From the NCBI GenBank assembly GCA_963843685.1, contig CAWJLO010000011.1, positions 45,461-109,460 of the forward strand: DNA of 64,000 nucleotides, read 5' to 3'. Source of the stretch: DASQHL01 sp963843685. Its GTDB lineage: Bacteria; Chloroflexota; Dehalococcoidia; DSTF01; JACRBR01. The notes beneath the pieces are model-generated. The model saw only the letters and a program-made list of their open reading frames with translations, was not told the origin of the DNA and did not search any database. Position numbers and translations under genes: made by a program. Position 1 is the stretch's first letter; every line of letters starts with the position of its first letter. Positions 25,913 to 36,831 of the stretch are shown here, piece after piece.

Positions 25913-26857
25913 TCAAAACGAAGTGCGCACCGCCGTCACCTGCAGCTTGTTGCCCCAGCGCCCGAGCAGCGCGTCCGCCGCCGTCACGGCTCCGCGGTAC
26001 GCCCTCCGCAGCAGCGGCGACGACGCCAGTCGCATGGCCGCGCCGGGATCGTGCTTGTAGTACATCAGGTACCGCTCGGCGAAGACCCGGAAGCCGTCCC
26101 GCGACAGCTCCTCCGCGACGTCCTCCGGCCGCAGCCGCGCCACCCGGTTGCCGGAGTCCTCCCACGCCTGCGAGACCCCCAGCTTCACCATGAGAGCCGT
26201 GCCGAGCGCGTCCGCCGGCTCGTTGATGCTCACGCCGCGGCCCGCCACGCGCGCCAGCTCCCGCACCCCCACCATCGGCTCCGCCAGATGGTGCAGCCCG
26301 TCGTGCACGTAGCCGATGTCGGCCGCGCCGTCACGCAGTGGCAGGTGCTCGGCGTCCGCCACCACCACCAGGTAATCAAGCCCGTAGCGCTCCGCGCGTT
26401 GTCGCGCCCGCTGCGCGCACCCCTCGGAGATGTCGACGGCGATCACCCGCGCCCCCGCCCGCGCCAGCAGCTCCGCGTCCATCCCGCTGCCGCAGCACGC
26501 GTCGACGACCGTCGCCCCGGCCAGCGCCGGCAGATGCTCGACGCTGCGCCGGAACTTCTCGCCGATCAACCAGCGGTACGCCTCCGGCGCGCCGTTCGGC
26601 CGTTCGATCTCGAACTCCTCCGCAACACCCCGGTCGAAATACGCCGCCTGCCCCTGCTTGTGCTCGTGCATGTGGTCGATCTCGTCGTGCACGTGCGACG
26701 CGTCGAACCCCGGCGGCAGCAGGATCGGGATCCCGTCGCGCACCGGGTACTCCGCCCGGCACACGCTGCACGTCAGCGTGCCATCGCTCGCGATCAGCTC
26801 CCCGTCGCGACAGGACGGACACACCAGCAGCCTGCGCAGCTCGTCGCTCACGCTCAC
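25913..26857 (-). CDS. methyltransferase with N-terminal Trm112-like zinc ribbon
   Basis: Residues 1-50 form a Trm112-like ribbon: LLVCPSCRDGEL, then TCSVCRAEYPVRDGIPILLP with four cysteines. A class I methyltransferase follows: VVDACCGSGMDAELLARAG, VIAVDISEGCAQRA and GYVHDGLHHLAEP. GTG 26857 overlaps the stop of the GT2 gene (GTGA), which supports that start. It is the last gene of the overlapping polysaccharide operon and may methylate the glycan or its lipid carrier. The sugar target is an inference. Confidence 0.85.
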   Translation of the reverse strand: MSVSDELRRLLVCPSCRDGELIASDGTLTCSVCRAEYPVRDGIPILLPPGFDASHVHDEIDHMHEHKQGQAAYFDRGVAEEFEIERPNGAPEAYRWLIGEKFRRSVEHLPALAGATVVDACCGSGMDAELLARAGARVIAVDISEGCAQRARQRAERYGLDYLVVVADAEHLPLRDGAADIGYVHDGLHHLAEPMVGVRELARVAGRGVSINEPADALGTALMVKLGVSQAWEDSGNRVARLRPEDVAEELSRDGFRVFAERYLMYYKHDPGAAMRLASSPLLRRAYRGAVTAADALLGRWGNKLQVTAVRTSF

Positions 26858-27804
26858 GCCGCCCTCGATTCCGTCGTCGCGCTCGCGGCGCCTCGTGTCG
26901 CCGCACGCTCGGCGCGTTCCAGCTCCATCAGCTTCGCCCCGATGATGAACTCGTAGTACGCCATCAGCACACAGAACACGAAGCCCTCGCGCCCCTCCAT
27001 GAACCCGCGCCGTGCCACGTACCACGTGAAGAACCGCAGCACCGGCCGCAACGGCAGCCGCGCCCACACGCGCCGCAGCACGCGCTTGCGCCTGAAGGCG
27101 TCCAGCCGCAGGAATCCCAGCGGCCCTACCCCGATCGGCTCGGCCCGGAACTTTCGGTAGATCCGCGCCTCCCACGTCGCGTACTTGTTGTGCCGCTCCA
27201 GCCACGGCGTCAGCCCGCGATAGTCGTCGTGCAACAGCGCCGCCTTCAGGAACCCGACGCGTCCGTCCACCTGGATGTGCTCGTGGATCTCGTTGTCGCC
27301 CGTCCCCGGCAGGTCGTTCATCTCCAGGTCTTCCATCCGCCCCAGACGGTGCTTGAACAGCCGCAGGTTCCAGTTCGGCCGGAAGCACCGCATCGAGCGG
27401 CCCATGAACATGAACTCCCGGTCGATGTAGTACCCGTCGCGCTCCCCGCGCCGCACCGCGTCCTCGATCTCCGCGCGCAGCTCATCCGTCACGCGCTCGT
27501 CCCCGTCGAGGATCAGCAGCCACTCGTTCCGGATCGGCGCGTTCGCCAGCGCCCACGCCTTCTTCTTCGGCCCGCTGCCGCGGTACTCGAACTCCACCAC
27601 ATCCGCGCCGGCCGCGCGCGCCAGCGCCGCCGTGCGATCCGTGCTGTGTGAGTCGACCACGATCACCTGGTCCGCCCACGCGACGCTCGCCAGCGCCGCC
27701 GGCAGGTTCTGCTCTTCGTTCAGCACCGGCAGCATCACCGTGATCGGCGCTTTCGCCAGTCGGCGCTCTGCGCTCGTCACCGCGTCCTCAGCTCTCACGC
27801 ACAT
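26854..27804 (-). CDS. GT2-family glycosyltransferase (WaaE/KdtX-like)
   Basis: A 316-residue GT-A fold enzyme. VMLPVLNEEQNLPAALASVA starts the nucleotide-sugar fold, VDSHSTDRT and LILDGDERVTDEL carry the metal-binding Asp residues, and FRPNWNLRLFKHRLGR is typical of the WaaE/KdtX heptosyl/glucosyl group. C-terminal segments (ARLPLRPVLRFFTWYVARRG) suggest membrane association. The start overlaps the preceding GT4 end by 10 bp; the stop overlaps the methyltransferase start. Confidence 0.85.
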   Translation of the reverse strand: MCVRAEDAVTSAERRLAKAPITVMLPVLNEEQNLPAALASVAWADQVIVVDSHSTDRTAALARAAGADVVEFEYRGSGPKKKAWALANAPIRNEWLLILDGDERVTDELRAEIEDAVRRGERDGYYIDREFMFMGRSMRCFRPNWNLRLFKHRLGRMEDLEMNDLPGTGDNEIHEHIQVDGRVGFLKAALLHDDYRGLTPWLERHNKYATWEARIYRKFRAEPIGVGPLGFLRLDAFRRKRVLRRVWARLPLRPVLRFFTWYVARRGFMEGREGFVFCVLMAYYEFIIGAKLMELERAERAATRGAASATTESRAA

Positions 27805-29013
27805 GCTCGCTCCTCCCGCCCCCACGCCCGCGGCGCGCTCGCCGCCACGTCCTCGTACATTGCGGCCAGCTGCGGCCCCACGTTCGACCAGTCGTACCGC
27901 CGCGCGAACGACACGCCCGCTCGCGCCCAGCCGCCGACGCTCCGCCTCGTCGCGCAACAGCGAGACGATCGCCTCCGCGAACGCCTCCGCGCTCAACTCG
28001 CTGACGATCCCCGCGCCCGCCCGCGCGATCTCCGGCGCGATGTTCACCCCCGGCGCTACCACCACCGCCCGGCCCGCGGCCAGCGCCTCCGCCACCGCCA
28101 CCCCAAAGTTCTCCGAATGCGACGGCAGCGCCCACACGTCGGTCGCCGCCAGCGCCGCCAGCTTGTCCCGCCCGCGCAGCATCCCGGCGAACGTCACCGC
28201 TCCCGCCACACCCTCGCGCCGCGCCAGCGCCGCGAGTCCCGGCGTCAGCCCCTCGTCGTCCGGCCCGACGATCACCAGCCGCGCCTCCGGCGCCTCGCGA
28301 CGCGCGATCGCGAACGCCCGGATCAGCACGTCGATCCCCTTCTTGTGCGAAAGCCGCCCCAGGAACGTCACCACCGGCCCCTCGTGCCCCTGCAGCACGC
28401 GCGAGCGAAACTCCTGCCCGTCCGGCAGATCTTGGAACTCCCGCCACCGGATCCCGTTCGGCGTCACCGCGCGCGGCACGTCCGGCGCGACGTCGCTCAG
28501 CAGCCGCGCCTCCTCGTCCGACGTCACGTGCAGCCGCGCCGCGCCGCGCAGCATGTCGCGCTGCCACAGCACGTCGTTGATCGCCTTCACCGCGCGGCTT
28601 CTGCGCCGCAGATGCGGGTCCAGCGCCCCTCTCGGCGAAACCACGTACGGCACGCCCGCCGCCTTCGCCGCCCGGTACGCCGCGAACTGCGGGAACAGGA
28701 ACAGCGAGTGGATGTGCACCACGTCGTACGCGCCCGCCTGCTCGTGCAACGCCCCCCACATGTCCGGCGAGAACGCCAGCCTCCGCGGACGTCGCGCCGA
28801 AAACAGCTGCACGTCCAGCGCCTTCGTGCCTCGCGGCAGGTCCGCCGCCCTCACGACGCCGTGCGTCGCCGCCGATGCCGCCTCCGCCAGGTCCGTCGCG
28901 AAGATCGACGTCTCCACGCCGCACTCCGCCAGCGCCAGCGACGACTCCACCACCGACACGGCCGGCCCGCCGATGCGCGCCGCCAGGTTCGGGATCACCT
29001 GCAGCACCCTCAC
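27795..29013 (-). CDS. GT4-family glycosyltransferase (apparent frameshift near C-terminus)
   Basis: A GT-B enzyme of about 405 residues. VIPNLAARIGGPAVSVVESS opens the acceptor domain. VVTFLGRLSHKKGIDVLIRA, LVIVGPDDEG and ALPSHSENFGVAVAEALAAG form the nucleotide-sugar site with the EX7E-type motif. Near 27930 the frame shifts by one base; the next frame supplies VSFARRYDWSNVGPQLAAMY, a normal GT4 end, and stops at 27795. The sugar and linkage are unknown. Confidence 0.85.
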
Positions 29014-29076
29014 GCCCCGGGCTCCTCGCGCCCCGCCCGTGCCGTATCCGTCGGCCGCTCGCGCTTCATTCGCATC

Positions 29077-30322
29077 TCAGCTCCCCCCATCGAGCGCCTC
29101 CCGGTAGATCGTGTAGAGGCGCTCCGCCAGCGCGTCGTGACTGTATCGCTCGGCAACCAGTGCGTGGGCTCGCCGCGCCAGCGTGTCACGAAGCGCCCCG
29201 TCGTCCATCATCCTGACCAGAGCGCCCGCGAGCTCGCTCACGTTCTGTTCCTTGAAAATCAGGGCCGAGTCCCCCACCACCTGCGGGATGTATCCCGACG
29301 ACGACGCCACGACCGGCACGCCGCACGCCATCGCCTCCAGCAGCACGTGGCCGAACTGCTCCTTCCAGTGCGCCGTCGTCTCAGACGCCAGCACGAACGC
29401 GTCCATGCAGCGGTAGTAGCGCGGCAACTCCCGGTGCGGCAGCGCCGGCACGTGGCGCAGCCGATCGCCCAGTCCGGCGCCGTCCAGCACGACCCGCACG
29501 TCGGCCAGCGCATCGCCCGCGCCGACCAGCAACAACTTCCAGTCACGATCGCGCCATCTGGGACAGCGCCCGGGCCAGCGTGACCATCCCCTTCTCGCGC
29601 ACGATGCGTCCGGCGAATCCAAACACGAAGCTCTCGCCCAGCTCCAGGTCTGCCCGTAGCTCCCTCTCAGGCGCGGGGCAAAACTCGTCCTGGTCGATGC
29701 CAACCTGCGGCAGCAACGTCATCGGCCCGCCGAAACCCTTCGACCGCAGCACTCCGATCGCGTCGTCGTTGCCCGGGATCGCGTGTGAGAGTCGCGGCAC
29801 GTTGAAGCCCTCGATCACGCGGGAGGCCACCGCCATCGCCGGATTGCGCACCGGGCGGATGTCTTCCCACGAGAACAGCACGGTCTTGGGCCGCTGTCGC
29901 AATGCCGCCAGCGCCAGGTTGAGCTGGAGCAGCGACAGCGCCACCGGCTCGTGCTCCACCTGCAGGACGTTCGGCCGAAACTCGCGCAACAGGCTGATCA
30001 GCCGTGGCGAGGTGAAGACGTACCGGCTGCCCCATCCGTGAAACACCACCGGGAGCGCCGTCACGCGAAAGCGCTCGTCCGCGCGTTCCTCCGCTTCGTA
30101 CTCGCGCAGCCCGCTCCAGCGCGACGGCACGATCGCCTGCACGCGCACGTCCGGGTGCAACCGCACCAGCGCTTCGTACTTCGCCTGCGCGAAGCGCGTC
30201 ATGTACGTGTGGCCGATGACGAGCAGCCGCACCGGCTCGACCGGCGCCCGTACGATCGAAAGCTGCGTTCGCTGCGGGTGCTGCGGCGCCGCCGCGTCGC
30301 GTTCAGGCCAGGTGCTCGTCAT
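29077..30322 (-). CDS. GT4-family glycosyltransferase (apparent frameshift)
   Basis: A GT-B glycosyltransferase of about 415 residues. The start chosen is ATG 30322 (MTSTWPERD), with AAGGA seven bases upstream. RLLVIGHTYMTRFAQAKYEA begins the first domain. FVFGFAGRIVREKGMVTLAR reaches the middle, where one extra base near 29551 breaks the frame; it resumes at DRDWKLLLVGAGDALADV and FGHVLLEAMACGVPVVASSS, the donor site. Part of the polysaccharide operon; sugar unknown. Confidence 0.83.
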
Positions 30323-30388
30323 CTTCGCATCCTTGCGCAAATACACCGTGTTCCATTCCGACGTCTGCCGGCCGAGCGGCTCTTCGCG

Positions 30389-31729
30389 TCACGCGCTCAA
30401 CTCCCGGCGAAGCTCCTCCGCCGCCTCGGCAGCGTCCGGGAAGCCCAGCGCGCTCCGGAACTGCCTGCGAAACGCCTCCCAGCCGTACTCCTGCACGCGC
30501 TCCCGCGCCGCGGTGCCCATCCTCGCGCGGAGCGACGGGTCCGCCTCCAGGGCGCTGAGCCGCTCCGCGATCGCCTCCGGCGACCCCAACGGCACGACGA
30601 ATCCGTCGACGCCGTCTCGCACCGCGTCCGCGCCCGCATTCGGCGTCACCACCACCGGCACCCCACTCGCCATCGCCTCCAGCACCACCAGCGCCGAACC
30701 CTCGACGACCGATGGCAGCACCAGCACGTCCGCCCCCTGGTACACCGACGGCATCTCGGCCGGTCGCACCGCCGATCGATGGTGGAACAACCCCTCGTAC
30801 TGCCGCAGCCCCGCGCCGGAACCGCGGATGTGCCCGACGATCTCGAGCGCAAACTTCGCCGGATCAAGCAGCCGCATCGCCTCCAGCACGTAGCCGATCC
30901 CCTTGCGCTGCGTCACCTGGCCCGCGAACAACACGCTCATCGGACCGTCGCGTCGTGCGCCCCGCCGCGGCGCGAACGCCGCCAGGTCCACCCCGTACGG
31001 GATCACCTTGATCCGGTCGGCAGGCACGACCCCCGCGAACGACGCCGCCGCGAACTTCGATCCCACCACGACCAAATCCGCCAGCTCGACCTCCGCGTCG
31101 ATACGGTCCAGGTGCCGTCGGTCCAGGCGGCCTCCCCGCTCGTCGATCGTGTCCGCGAAAGCGGGCACCCGTCGCATCTCTTCGTCCAGCAACTCCCGCC
31201 CGTACTGGTGGCGGGCGATCGGGTGGTCCAGCACCGTGCGCCCGTACAGCACGCGCGCCCGCTTGAACGTCTCCTTGCAGCCTCCGTACTGCGCGATCAC
31301 CGTCGCCCCGGCCGGCACCACCGCCGGCACGTGCGCGTCCAGCGCCGCGTTCCGCCGCCACATCAACTGGTAGTCGAAGTGCCTCACGTGTGCCCGGATC
31401 AGCGAGAGCCGCAGCAGCTCTGTCCCCGTCTCGACGAGCCGCGCCTTGCCGGCCAGCTCCGGCGGCAGCTTCCGCCGCGCCAGCTCCGGACCGATGCGCG
31501 GCAGCGTGAGCAGGTAGTTCTCTCCTGAAGACGCGTACGGCGTGTAGTAGTCCGTCAGGTGGTCCGCCACCGCCAGCGCCATCTGCCGCGTCGTCGGCAA
31601 GAACCCCGGGTCCAGCGCGATCACCGGCAGCTGCGTCCGGTCCGGCCCGGATGGCACCACCCGCAGCCGCCGCCCTCCGGCTCCCGTCGTCTCCGCCTCG
31701 GCTCCGAGTTCACGCTGCGAGTCGTTCAT
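30389..31729 (-). CDS. GT4-family glycosyltransferase
   Basis: An intact 446-residue GT-B enzyme. RIKVIPYGVDLAAFAPRRGA leads to MSVLFAGQVTQRKGIGYVLE, then VLVLPSVVEGSALVVLEAMA with the EX7E motif and GVPVVVTPNAGAD. These motifs place it firmly in GT4. Its start overlaps the acyltransferase end by 20 bp, so the two are coupled. Acceptor and sugar are not predictable. Confidence 0.9.
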   Translation of the reverse strand: MNDSQRELGAEAETTGAGGRRLRVVPSGPDRTQLPVIALDPGFLPTTRQMALAVADHLTDYYTPYASSGENYLLTLPRIGPELARRKLPPELAGKARLVETGTELLRLSLIRAHVRHFDYQLMWRRNAALDAHVPAVVPAGATVIAQYGGCKETFKRARVLYGRTVLDHPIARHQYGRELLDEEMRRVPAFADTIDERGGRLDRRHLDRIDAEVELADLVVVGSKFAAASFAGVVPADRIKVIPYGVDLAAFAPRRGARRDGPMSVLFAGQVTQRKGIGYVLEAMRLLDPAKFALEIVGHIRGSGAGLRQYEGLFHHRSAVRPAEMPSVYQGADVLVLPSVVEGSALVVLEAMASGVPVVVTPNAGADAVRDGVDGFVVPLGSPEAIAERLSALEADPSLRARMGTAARERVQEYGWEAFRRQFRSALGFPDAAEAAEELRRELSA

Positions 31730-32922
31730 CGTCCACCTCTCGAGCTGCGCCGGCCGCGCCGCGCATCACCGCTGGCTGTAGCCTCCGTCTGACCGCCCGC
31801 CCGCCTTCCGCCTCCGCGCGCCGGCCTGCGAACGGCAGCTCCACAAACGGCGCCGCGACGAACGCGAACGCCACGGCCACAGCCGCACCGGCGACCGCCA
31901 GCCACCCGGCTCGCGGCAATCCGCCGAAATGGCTGCCATACACTGCCGCCATCAATATGAGAATCGGCGCGTGCGTCACGTAGAGCGTGTAGGAGCGGGC
32001 GCCAAGTGCTCGAAACTTGACAAGCGGCGCCCCCGCCAGCTGCCCCCACGGATGCAGCACCAGCACCGCGAACGCCAGCGCCGCGCCTGCCGCGAAGCCC
32101 ATGTCGGGCGCCAGCGCCCCGAACGACCGGCCCTGCTGTCTCCCCCCAGATCGCAATCGAGGCCCCCGCCGCGAGCAGCAACGCCGGCTGTCGCACCGTC
32201 TTACCCAGCGCGAACGCCTCGGCCAGCACCGCGCCCGCGGCCCACACCGCGAAATACGGCGCGATCGCGATCGCCGGGTGCCACACCACCAGCGTCGCGA
32301 GCCATCCCACCGCCCCTGCGGCGAACGCCGATCCGTACGCGACACGTGCGCCCGCCCGGACCCGCACCGCGAGCAGCACCGGATACGCCAGGTAGAACGC
32401 GCCCTCGTACGCCAGCGACCAGAGCGGAGAATTCGATCCGAACGACGGCACAGCGAACGTCTGCAGGAACGCCAGGTTCAGCGCAAACGTGCGCACCCCG
32501 TGTGTAAACGACGCGTACATCGCCGGATCGGCCCGCATGCCGATCGCGTCGAGCGCCGCCGTCAGCAGCAGCGCGAAGACGAGCGGCGGCATCAACCGCC
32601 GCGCCCGCCGCCGCAGGAATCCGGCCGGCCGCACCGGCACCCGCTCACCCGCCGCCAGCGCCCGCGCCGCCCGCAGGTGGATCACGAACCCGCTCAGCAG
32701 GAAGAACACGAGCACCGCGCAGCGCCCGAACCGCAGCAGCGACGACGCGTACGCCAGCCCCAATCCGATACCGCTGCCGTCAGCGGCGTACTGGTGCAGC
32801 CCCACCCACAGGTAGATCCGCGCGTGATGCAGCACCACGTAGAGCGCCGCGAGCCCGCGCAGCCCGTCCAGCGCCGTCAGGTCAAACGCGCGCTCGCGGC
32901 CGGCGCCGCTGGCCGTGCTCAT
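31710..32922 (-). CDS. acyltransferase-3 family membrane protein (apparent frameshift)
   Basis: About 403 residues with ten hydrophobic segments. DLTALDGLRGLAALYVVLHH carries the conserved Arg and the catalytic His of acyltransferase-3 (OafA/WecH type). LVFFLLSGFVIHLRAARALA and PLWSLAYEGAFYLAYP are further signatures. One extra G in a short run near 32140 breaks the frame, which resumes at GRSFGALAPDMGFAAG and ends at 31710. Such enzymes O-acetylate exopolysaccharide repeat units. Confidence 0.85.
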
Positions 32923-32955
32923 CGCACCGCCTCCGCCGTCGCTTCGGCCGCGTCT

Positions 32956-34453
32956 TCAGCCTTGTCCGTACGCCCGCGCCAGCCCCAGCACCATGCCCGC
33001 GAGCAGCCAGAAGTACACGTTGAACGGCGCCCAGTCGATGACCGGCCCCTTGAACAGCGTCGCCACCGTCACCACCGCCAGCGCCGCGATCGGCGCCGCG
33101 AGCCGCCGTTCGTCCGCCGCCATGCGCCGCACCGTCGTCACCAACCGCGTCGACAGCGACGCCAGCACGATCGCCGCCGCCGCCAGCCCGAAGAAGCCCA
33201 GCTCGAGCGCCGCCTTCGCGTACCAGTCCTCGACGTACCGCGTCTGGCCCGTCGCGCCGTACTTCAGCGCCGCCTGCGTATCCCAGCCCGTGCCGTGTCC
33301 GAACGGATGCAACGCCCCGCTGCTCCCCAGTTCGCTCCATGCCGTGCGGGTCTCGACGACGAAGTGCGCGGGCAGCAGCCTCAGTATCTCGGCGAACGTC
33401 GGCCACACGAGCAGCGCCCCCATGCCCGCGATCGCCAGCGAGACGGCCGCCGTCACCTCCCGGCGTCCAATGCCCGCCACCACCAGCGCCAGCGCCGCGA
33501 TGAGCGGCACCACCACGTACGACAGGCGCGAACCCGTAGCCACCGCCCCGGCACCAAGCACTGCCGCGCACAGTTGCCAGCCCGCCCCGCCGTGTCGCAG
33601 GGCCTGCGACAGCCCCGCCGCGAAGGCAGCCAGCGCGAACACGTAGAACTGGGACATGCCGGTAAACGTGCTCGGAATGCGCGGAATGACATACGTATGA
33701 CTCGCCACCGGAAGGGCCACCGCGCCGCCGCGCACTTCGGCCCACCAGCTCCCGTACAGGTACCGGAACGGCCCGAAGTCGTTGATCCAGGCGAGAAGCG
33801 TGCCATCGGCGTGCTGCGTCGCGTAGTACCACTCGCAGATCCCCAGCATCGCCGGCGCCAGCCCCACGATCGCCGTGATCCGCATCACCCTGTCGAAGTC
33901 GGAGGCGCGCCGCACGTAGCAATACCCCACCGCCAGCATCGGAATGTACGCCAGCCACACCTTCGCGCCGATGGCGCGCACCAGCAGCGGCTGCGCCGAC
34001 GCCGTGCCCAAAACGACCAGCATCGAGAAGACCGCCAGCGCCGGCAGCGCTACCCCCAGCCGCGGCAGCACCCCGTCTCCGCCACGCCGCATCGCCACGC
34101 GCGAATCCCGCGTACATCGGAAGGACCAGCGCGACGTCGATCAGCGCCTGTCCGGCTTCGCCCGCCATGAACACCGGTACGCCGGAGAACGGCAGCGCGA
34201 ACAGCATCAGCGTCACGCCACGCCGCCAGCGCAACGACAGCAAGAACGACACCACGCCGGCGGCCACGAGAGGCGCTGCCGACGGCCGCAGCGCTACCGC
34301 GCACGCGCCCGTCGCCGAGGCGACGAGGACCGCAACTGCCACCGCCGGCGCGACCCTGCGTTGGCGCTCCGCCAGCCCGCGGATCCGCGCGCCCAACCCG
34401 TCGGCGCGCCCGCCGCCGAACCCCGTCCGCGGCGCGAACGTCGTCGCCTGCAT
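32956..34453 (-). CDS. Wzy/O-antigen-ligase-like polymerase (apparent frameshift)
   Basis: About 498 residues, strongly hydrophobic with ten or more helices and a large periplasmic-type loop (EWYYATQHADGTLLAWINDF onwards). This topology is that of O-antigen ligases and Wzy polymerases; the sequence is not diagnostic. The start MQATTF overlaps the flippase stop (ATGA). Near 34105 an extra base breaks the frame (MYAGFA then VAMRRGGDGVLPRLG). It is the only polymerase candidate of the locus, beside the Wzx gene. Confidence 0.78.
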
Positions 34454-35829
34454 CAGTCGCCCGCTTTCACGGCCGAAGTGCGCCAGCTCCCCGCCCGCAC
34501 CACGCGCCGCACCCCCGCCGCCGGCAGGAACACGCTCGCCAGCGACATCTCCAGCGTCCGCGTCGTCCGCCGCAGCATCCACGCCATGCCGGTCCCGTAC
34601 GCCAGCAGCGACGCCACCGCCGCGCCCATGATCCCCAGCACCGGCAGCAGCACCGCCAGCGAAACCGTCGTCACCGCCAGCCCCAGCATCTCGGCGATGC
34701 CGGAGTCCAGCGGTCGGTCCAGCGCCTTCACGCACGCCGACATCGCCCGGTTCATGCTCAACGCCACGGCCGCCACGAGCAGCACCCGCGTCACGCCCGT
34801 CGCCCCCAGGTACGCGTCCTTGAAGAAGAAGCTGATGATCGGCCCCGTGAACATCACGGCCGGAATCGCGATCACCGCTGACGCGACCAGCGTCAGCCGC
34901 AGGAACCCGCGCACGGCGTCGCGTCGCGCCTCGTCCGTCTCCAGGCGCGCCAGCGTCGGCAGCGCCGCCGCCCCGATCGATGAACCCACGAGGTTGATCG
35001 GCGCCGTCATCGTCGCCGCGATGGCGTAGAGCCCCAGCTGCACCGGCGCGAGAAAGACGGAGATCACCAGTTGGTCCAGCCGCTCGTTCATCATCGCCGT
35101 CACGATGCCGGTGTGACTCTTGACGCCGAAGCCGAGCATGCGCCGCGCCATCGCGAATTGGAACCTCAGCCGCGGCCGCCCCGGCCCCCACAGCAGCGCG
35201 AACGCCACGATCCCCGTGACGCCCGTCACGCCCAGGTACACGATCGCGGCGTTCATCACGCTCAACACGTCGATCAACCGCAGCGAGACGAGCGCCACCG
35301 CGACGCACACCGCCGAAGCGCCGCGGACCGTCTGGTACTGCCCGAAGCGGTGCAGCCCGTTCAGCATCGACGCGCTCGAGAGCACCAGCAGGTTGAGTGG
35401 CACGAACGCCAGGAACACGTACGCGGCCCGCATCGTCGCCGCGTCGTAACGTGAGAACACCAGCGGCACGATCACCAGCCCCGCACCCACGCACACCACC
35501 GACTGCACCGCCACGATCACCAGCCCGCTGCCGATGAGCGCGCCCAGCTCACTCGCCCGCCTCGCCGCGTAGAACGTGGCCGCGTCCGTCATCCCCAGGC
35601 TCCCCACCGTCGCCAGCATCGATGGCCACAGCACGACAGCCGCTAACTCGCCGCGTGCAACCGGGCCCAGGGTGCGCGCGAGCAGCAGCCCCGTGATCAC
35701 ATTGCATCCCTGGATCAGCAACGAAGCGCCGAAGCTCAGCTTCAGCGCGTTTCGGGCGCCCGCAAACCCCCCGGCGCCTTCGACGGCCTCCGGGTCGGCC
35801 GCCACGCCGGCCGCCACGGTGGCCGTCAT
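34453..35829 (-). CDS. Wzx-type polysaccharide flippase (MOP superfamily)
   Basis: A 458-residue protein with about 14 hydrophobic segments. LKLSFGASLLIQGCNVITGL and LLARTLGPVARGELAAVVLW are the opening signature of polysaccharide transporters; GVKSHTGIVTAMMNERLDQL is another conserved stretch. It should flip the lipid-linked repeat unit across the membrane. ATG 35829 overlaps the epimerase stop (ATGA), and its own stop overlaps the polymerase start. Confidence 0.88.
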   Translation of the reverse strand: MTATVAAGVAADPEAVEGAGGFAGARNALKLSFGASLLIQGCNVITGLLLARTLGPVARGELAAVVLWPSMLATVGSLGMTDAATFYAARRASELGALIGSGLVIVAVQSVVCVGAGLVIVPLVFSRYDAATMRAAYVFLAFVPLNLLVLSSASMLNGLHRFGQYQTVRGASAVCVAVALVSLRLIDVLSVMNAAIVYLGVTGVTGIVAFALLWGPGRPRLRFQFAMARRMLGFGVKSHTGIVTAMMNERLDQLVISVFLAPVQLGLYAIAATMTAPINLVGSSIGAAALPTLARLETDEARRDAVRGFLRLTLVASAVIAIPAVMFTGPIISFFFKDAYLGATGVTRVLLVAAVALSMNRAMSACVKALDRPLDSGIAEMLGLAVTTVSLAVLLPVLGIMGAAVASLLAYGTGMAWMLRRTTRTLEMSLASVFLPAAGVRRVVRAGSWRTSAVKAGD

Positions 35830-36773
35830 GCCGCGATCCCGATCGCTTCGCTGTTCTGGAAGTACGCGATCGTCGCGCTCAGCCCGTCTTCGAGCGACAC
35901 GCTCGGCTCCCAGCCGTACCGCCCGCGCATCTTCGAGAGGTCCGGGCACCGCCTCGACGGGTCGTCGACGGCCGCCGGCACGAACGCCAGTCCGCCGCTG
36001 TGTCCTGTCTCCTGCGCCACCGCCCCGGCCAGCTCCAGCATGCTGATCTCGTGGTCGTTGCCCAGGTTGAACACCTCCCCGTCGGTGTCGCCGTCCAGCG
36101 CCACCAACAGCAGCCCCTCCACCAGATCGCTCACGTAACAGAACGAGCGGGTCTGCCGCCCATCCCCCGCGATCGGCATCGGTGCGCCCGACAGCGCAGC
36201 GGCCGCCAACGCCGGCACCACTCGGCCGTCATTCGCGTCCATCCGCGGCCCGTACGTATTGAAGATCCGCACGATCGTCGCGTTCACACCGTGCTTGCGC
36301 CTGTATTCGAACGTGATCGCCTCACCGAACCGCTTCGACTCGTCGTAGCAGGCGCGCGGCCCGTGCGGGTTCACGTTGCCCCAGTACTCCTCCGTCTGCG
36401 GATGCACCAGCGGGTCGCCGTACACCTCCGACGTCGAGGCGAACACGAAGCGCGCACCCGTGTCGGCGGCCAGCGCCAGCAACCGGTGCGTCCCCGCTGA
36501 ATTCGCCAGCATCGTCTCGATCGGGAAGCGCTGGTAGTGCACCGGACTCGCCGGCGACGCCATGTGCAGGATCAGCTCGGCCTCGATCGCCGGCGTCCGC
36601 GTCACGTCCTCCCGCACGAAGCTGAACCGCGGGTGGTATTCGATCTGCGCGATGTTCTCCATCCGGCCCGACGCGAGGTTGTCCACGCACACGACCTCGT
36701 GCCCCCGCCGCAGCAGCTCGTCGCACACGTGGCTCCCGATGAACCCCGCCCCGCCGGCCACCAGCACGCGCAT
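35826..36773 (-). CDS. NAD-dependent epimerase/dehydratase, UDP-glucuronate decarboxylase-like
   Basis: A 315-residue extended SDR. VLVAGGAGFIGSHVCDELLR binds NAD; CVDNLASGRMENIAQI and HMASPASPVHYQRFPIETM match the UXS (UDP-xylose synthase) branch; CYDESKRFGEAITFEYRR holds the catalytic Tyr-Lys pair. It starts at ATG 36773 with GGAGGA upstream. It probably supplies UDP-xylose or a related sugar; dTDP-glucose dehydratase is less likely from the SPASP motif. Confidence 0.87.
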   Translation of the reverse strand: MRVLVAGGAGFIGSHVCDELLRRGHEVVCVDNLASGRMENIAQIEYHPRFSFVREDVTRTPAIEAELILHMASPASPVHYQRFPIETMLANSAGTHRLLALAADTGARFVFASTSEVYGDPLVHPQTEEYWGNVNPHGPRACYDESKRFGEAITFEYRRKHGVNATIVRIFNTYGPRMDANDGRVVPALAAAALSGAPMPIAGDGRQTRSFCYVSDLVEGLLLVALDGDTDGEVFNLGNDHEISMLELAGAVAQETGHSGGLAFVPAAVDDPSRRCPDLSKMRGRYGWEPSVSLEDGLSATIAYFQNSEAIGIAA

Positions 36774-36831
36774 CAGTCCTCCTTCGAGTTCGAGGAAGGC
36801 AACCCCGGCCGCCTCCCCGTCACCACCGTCA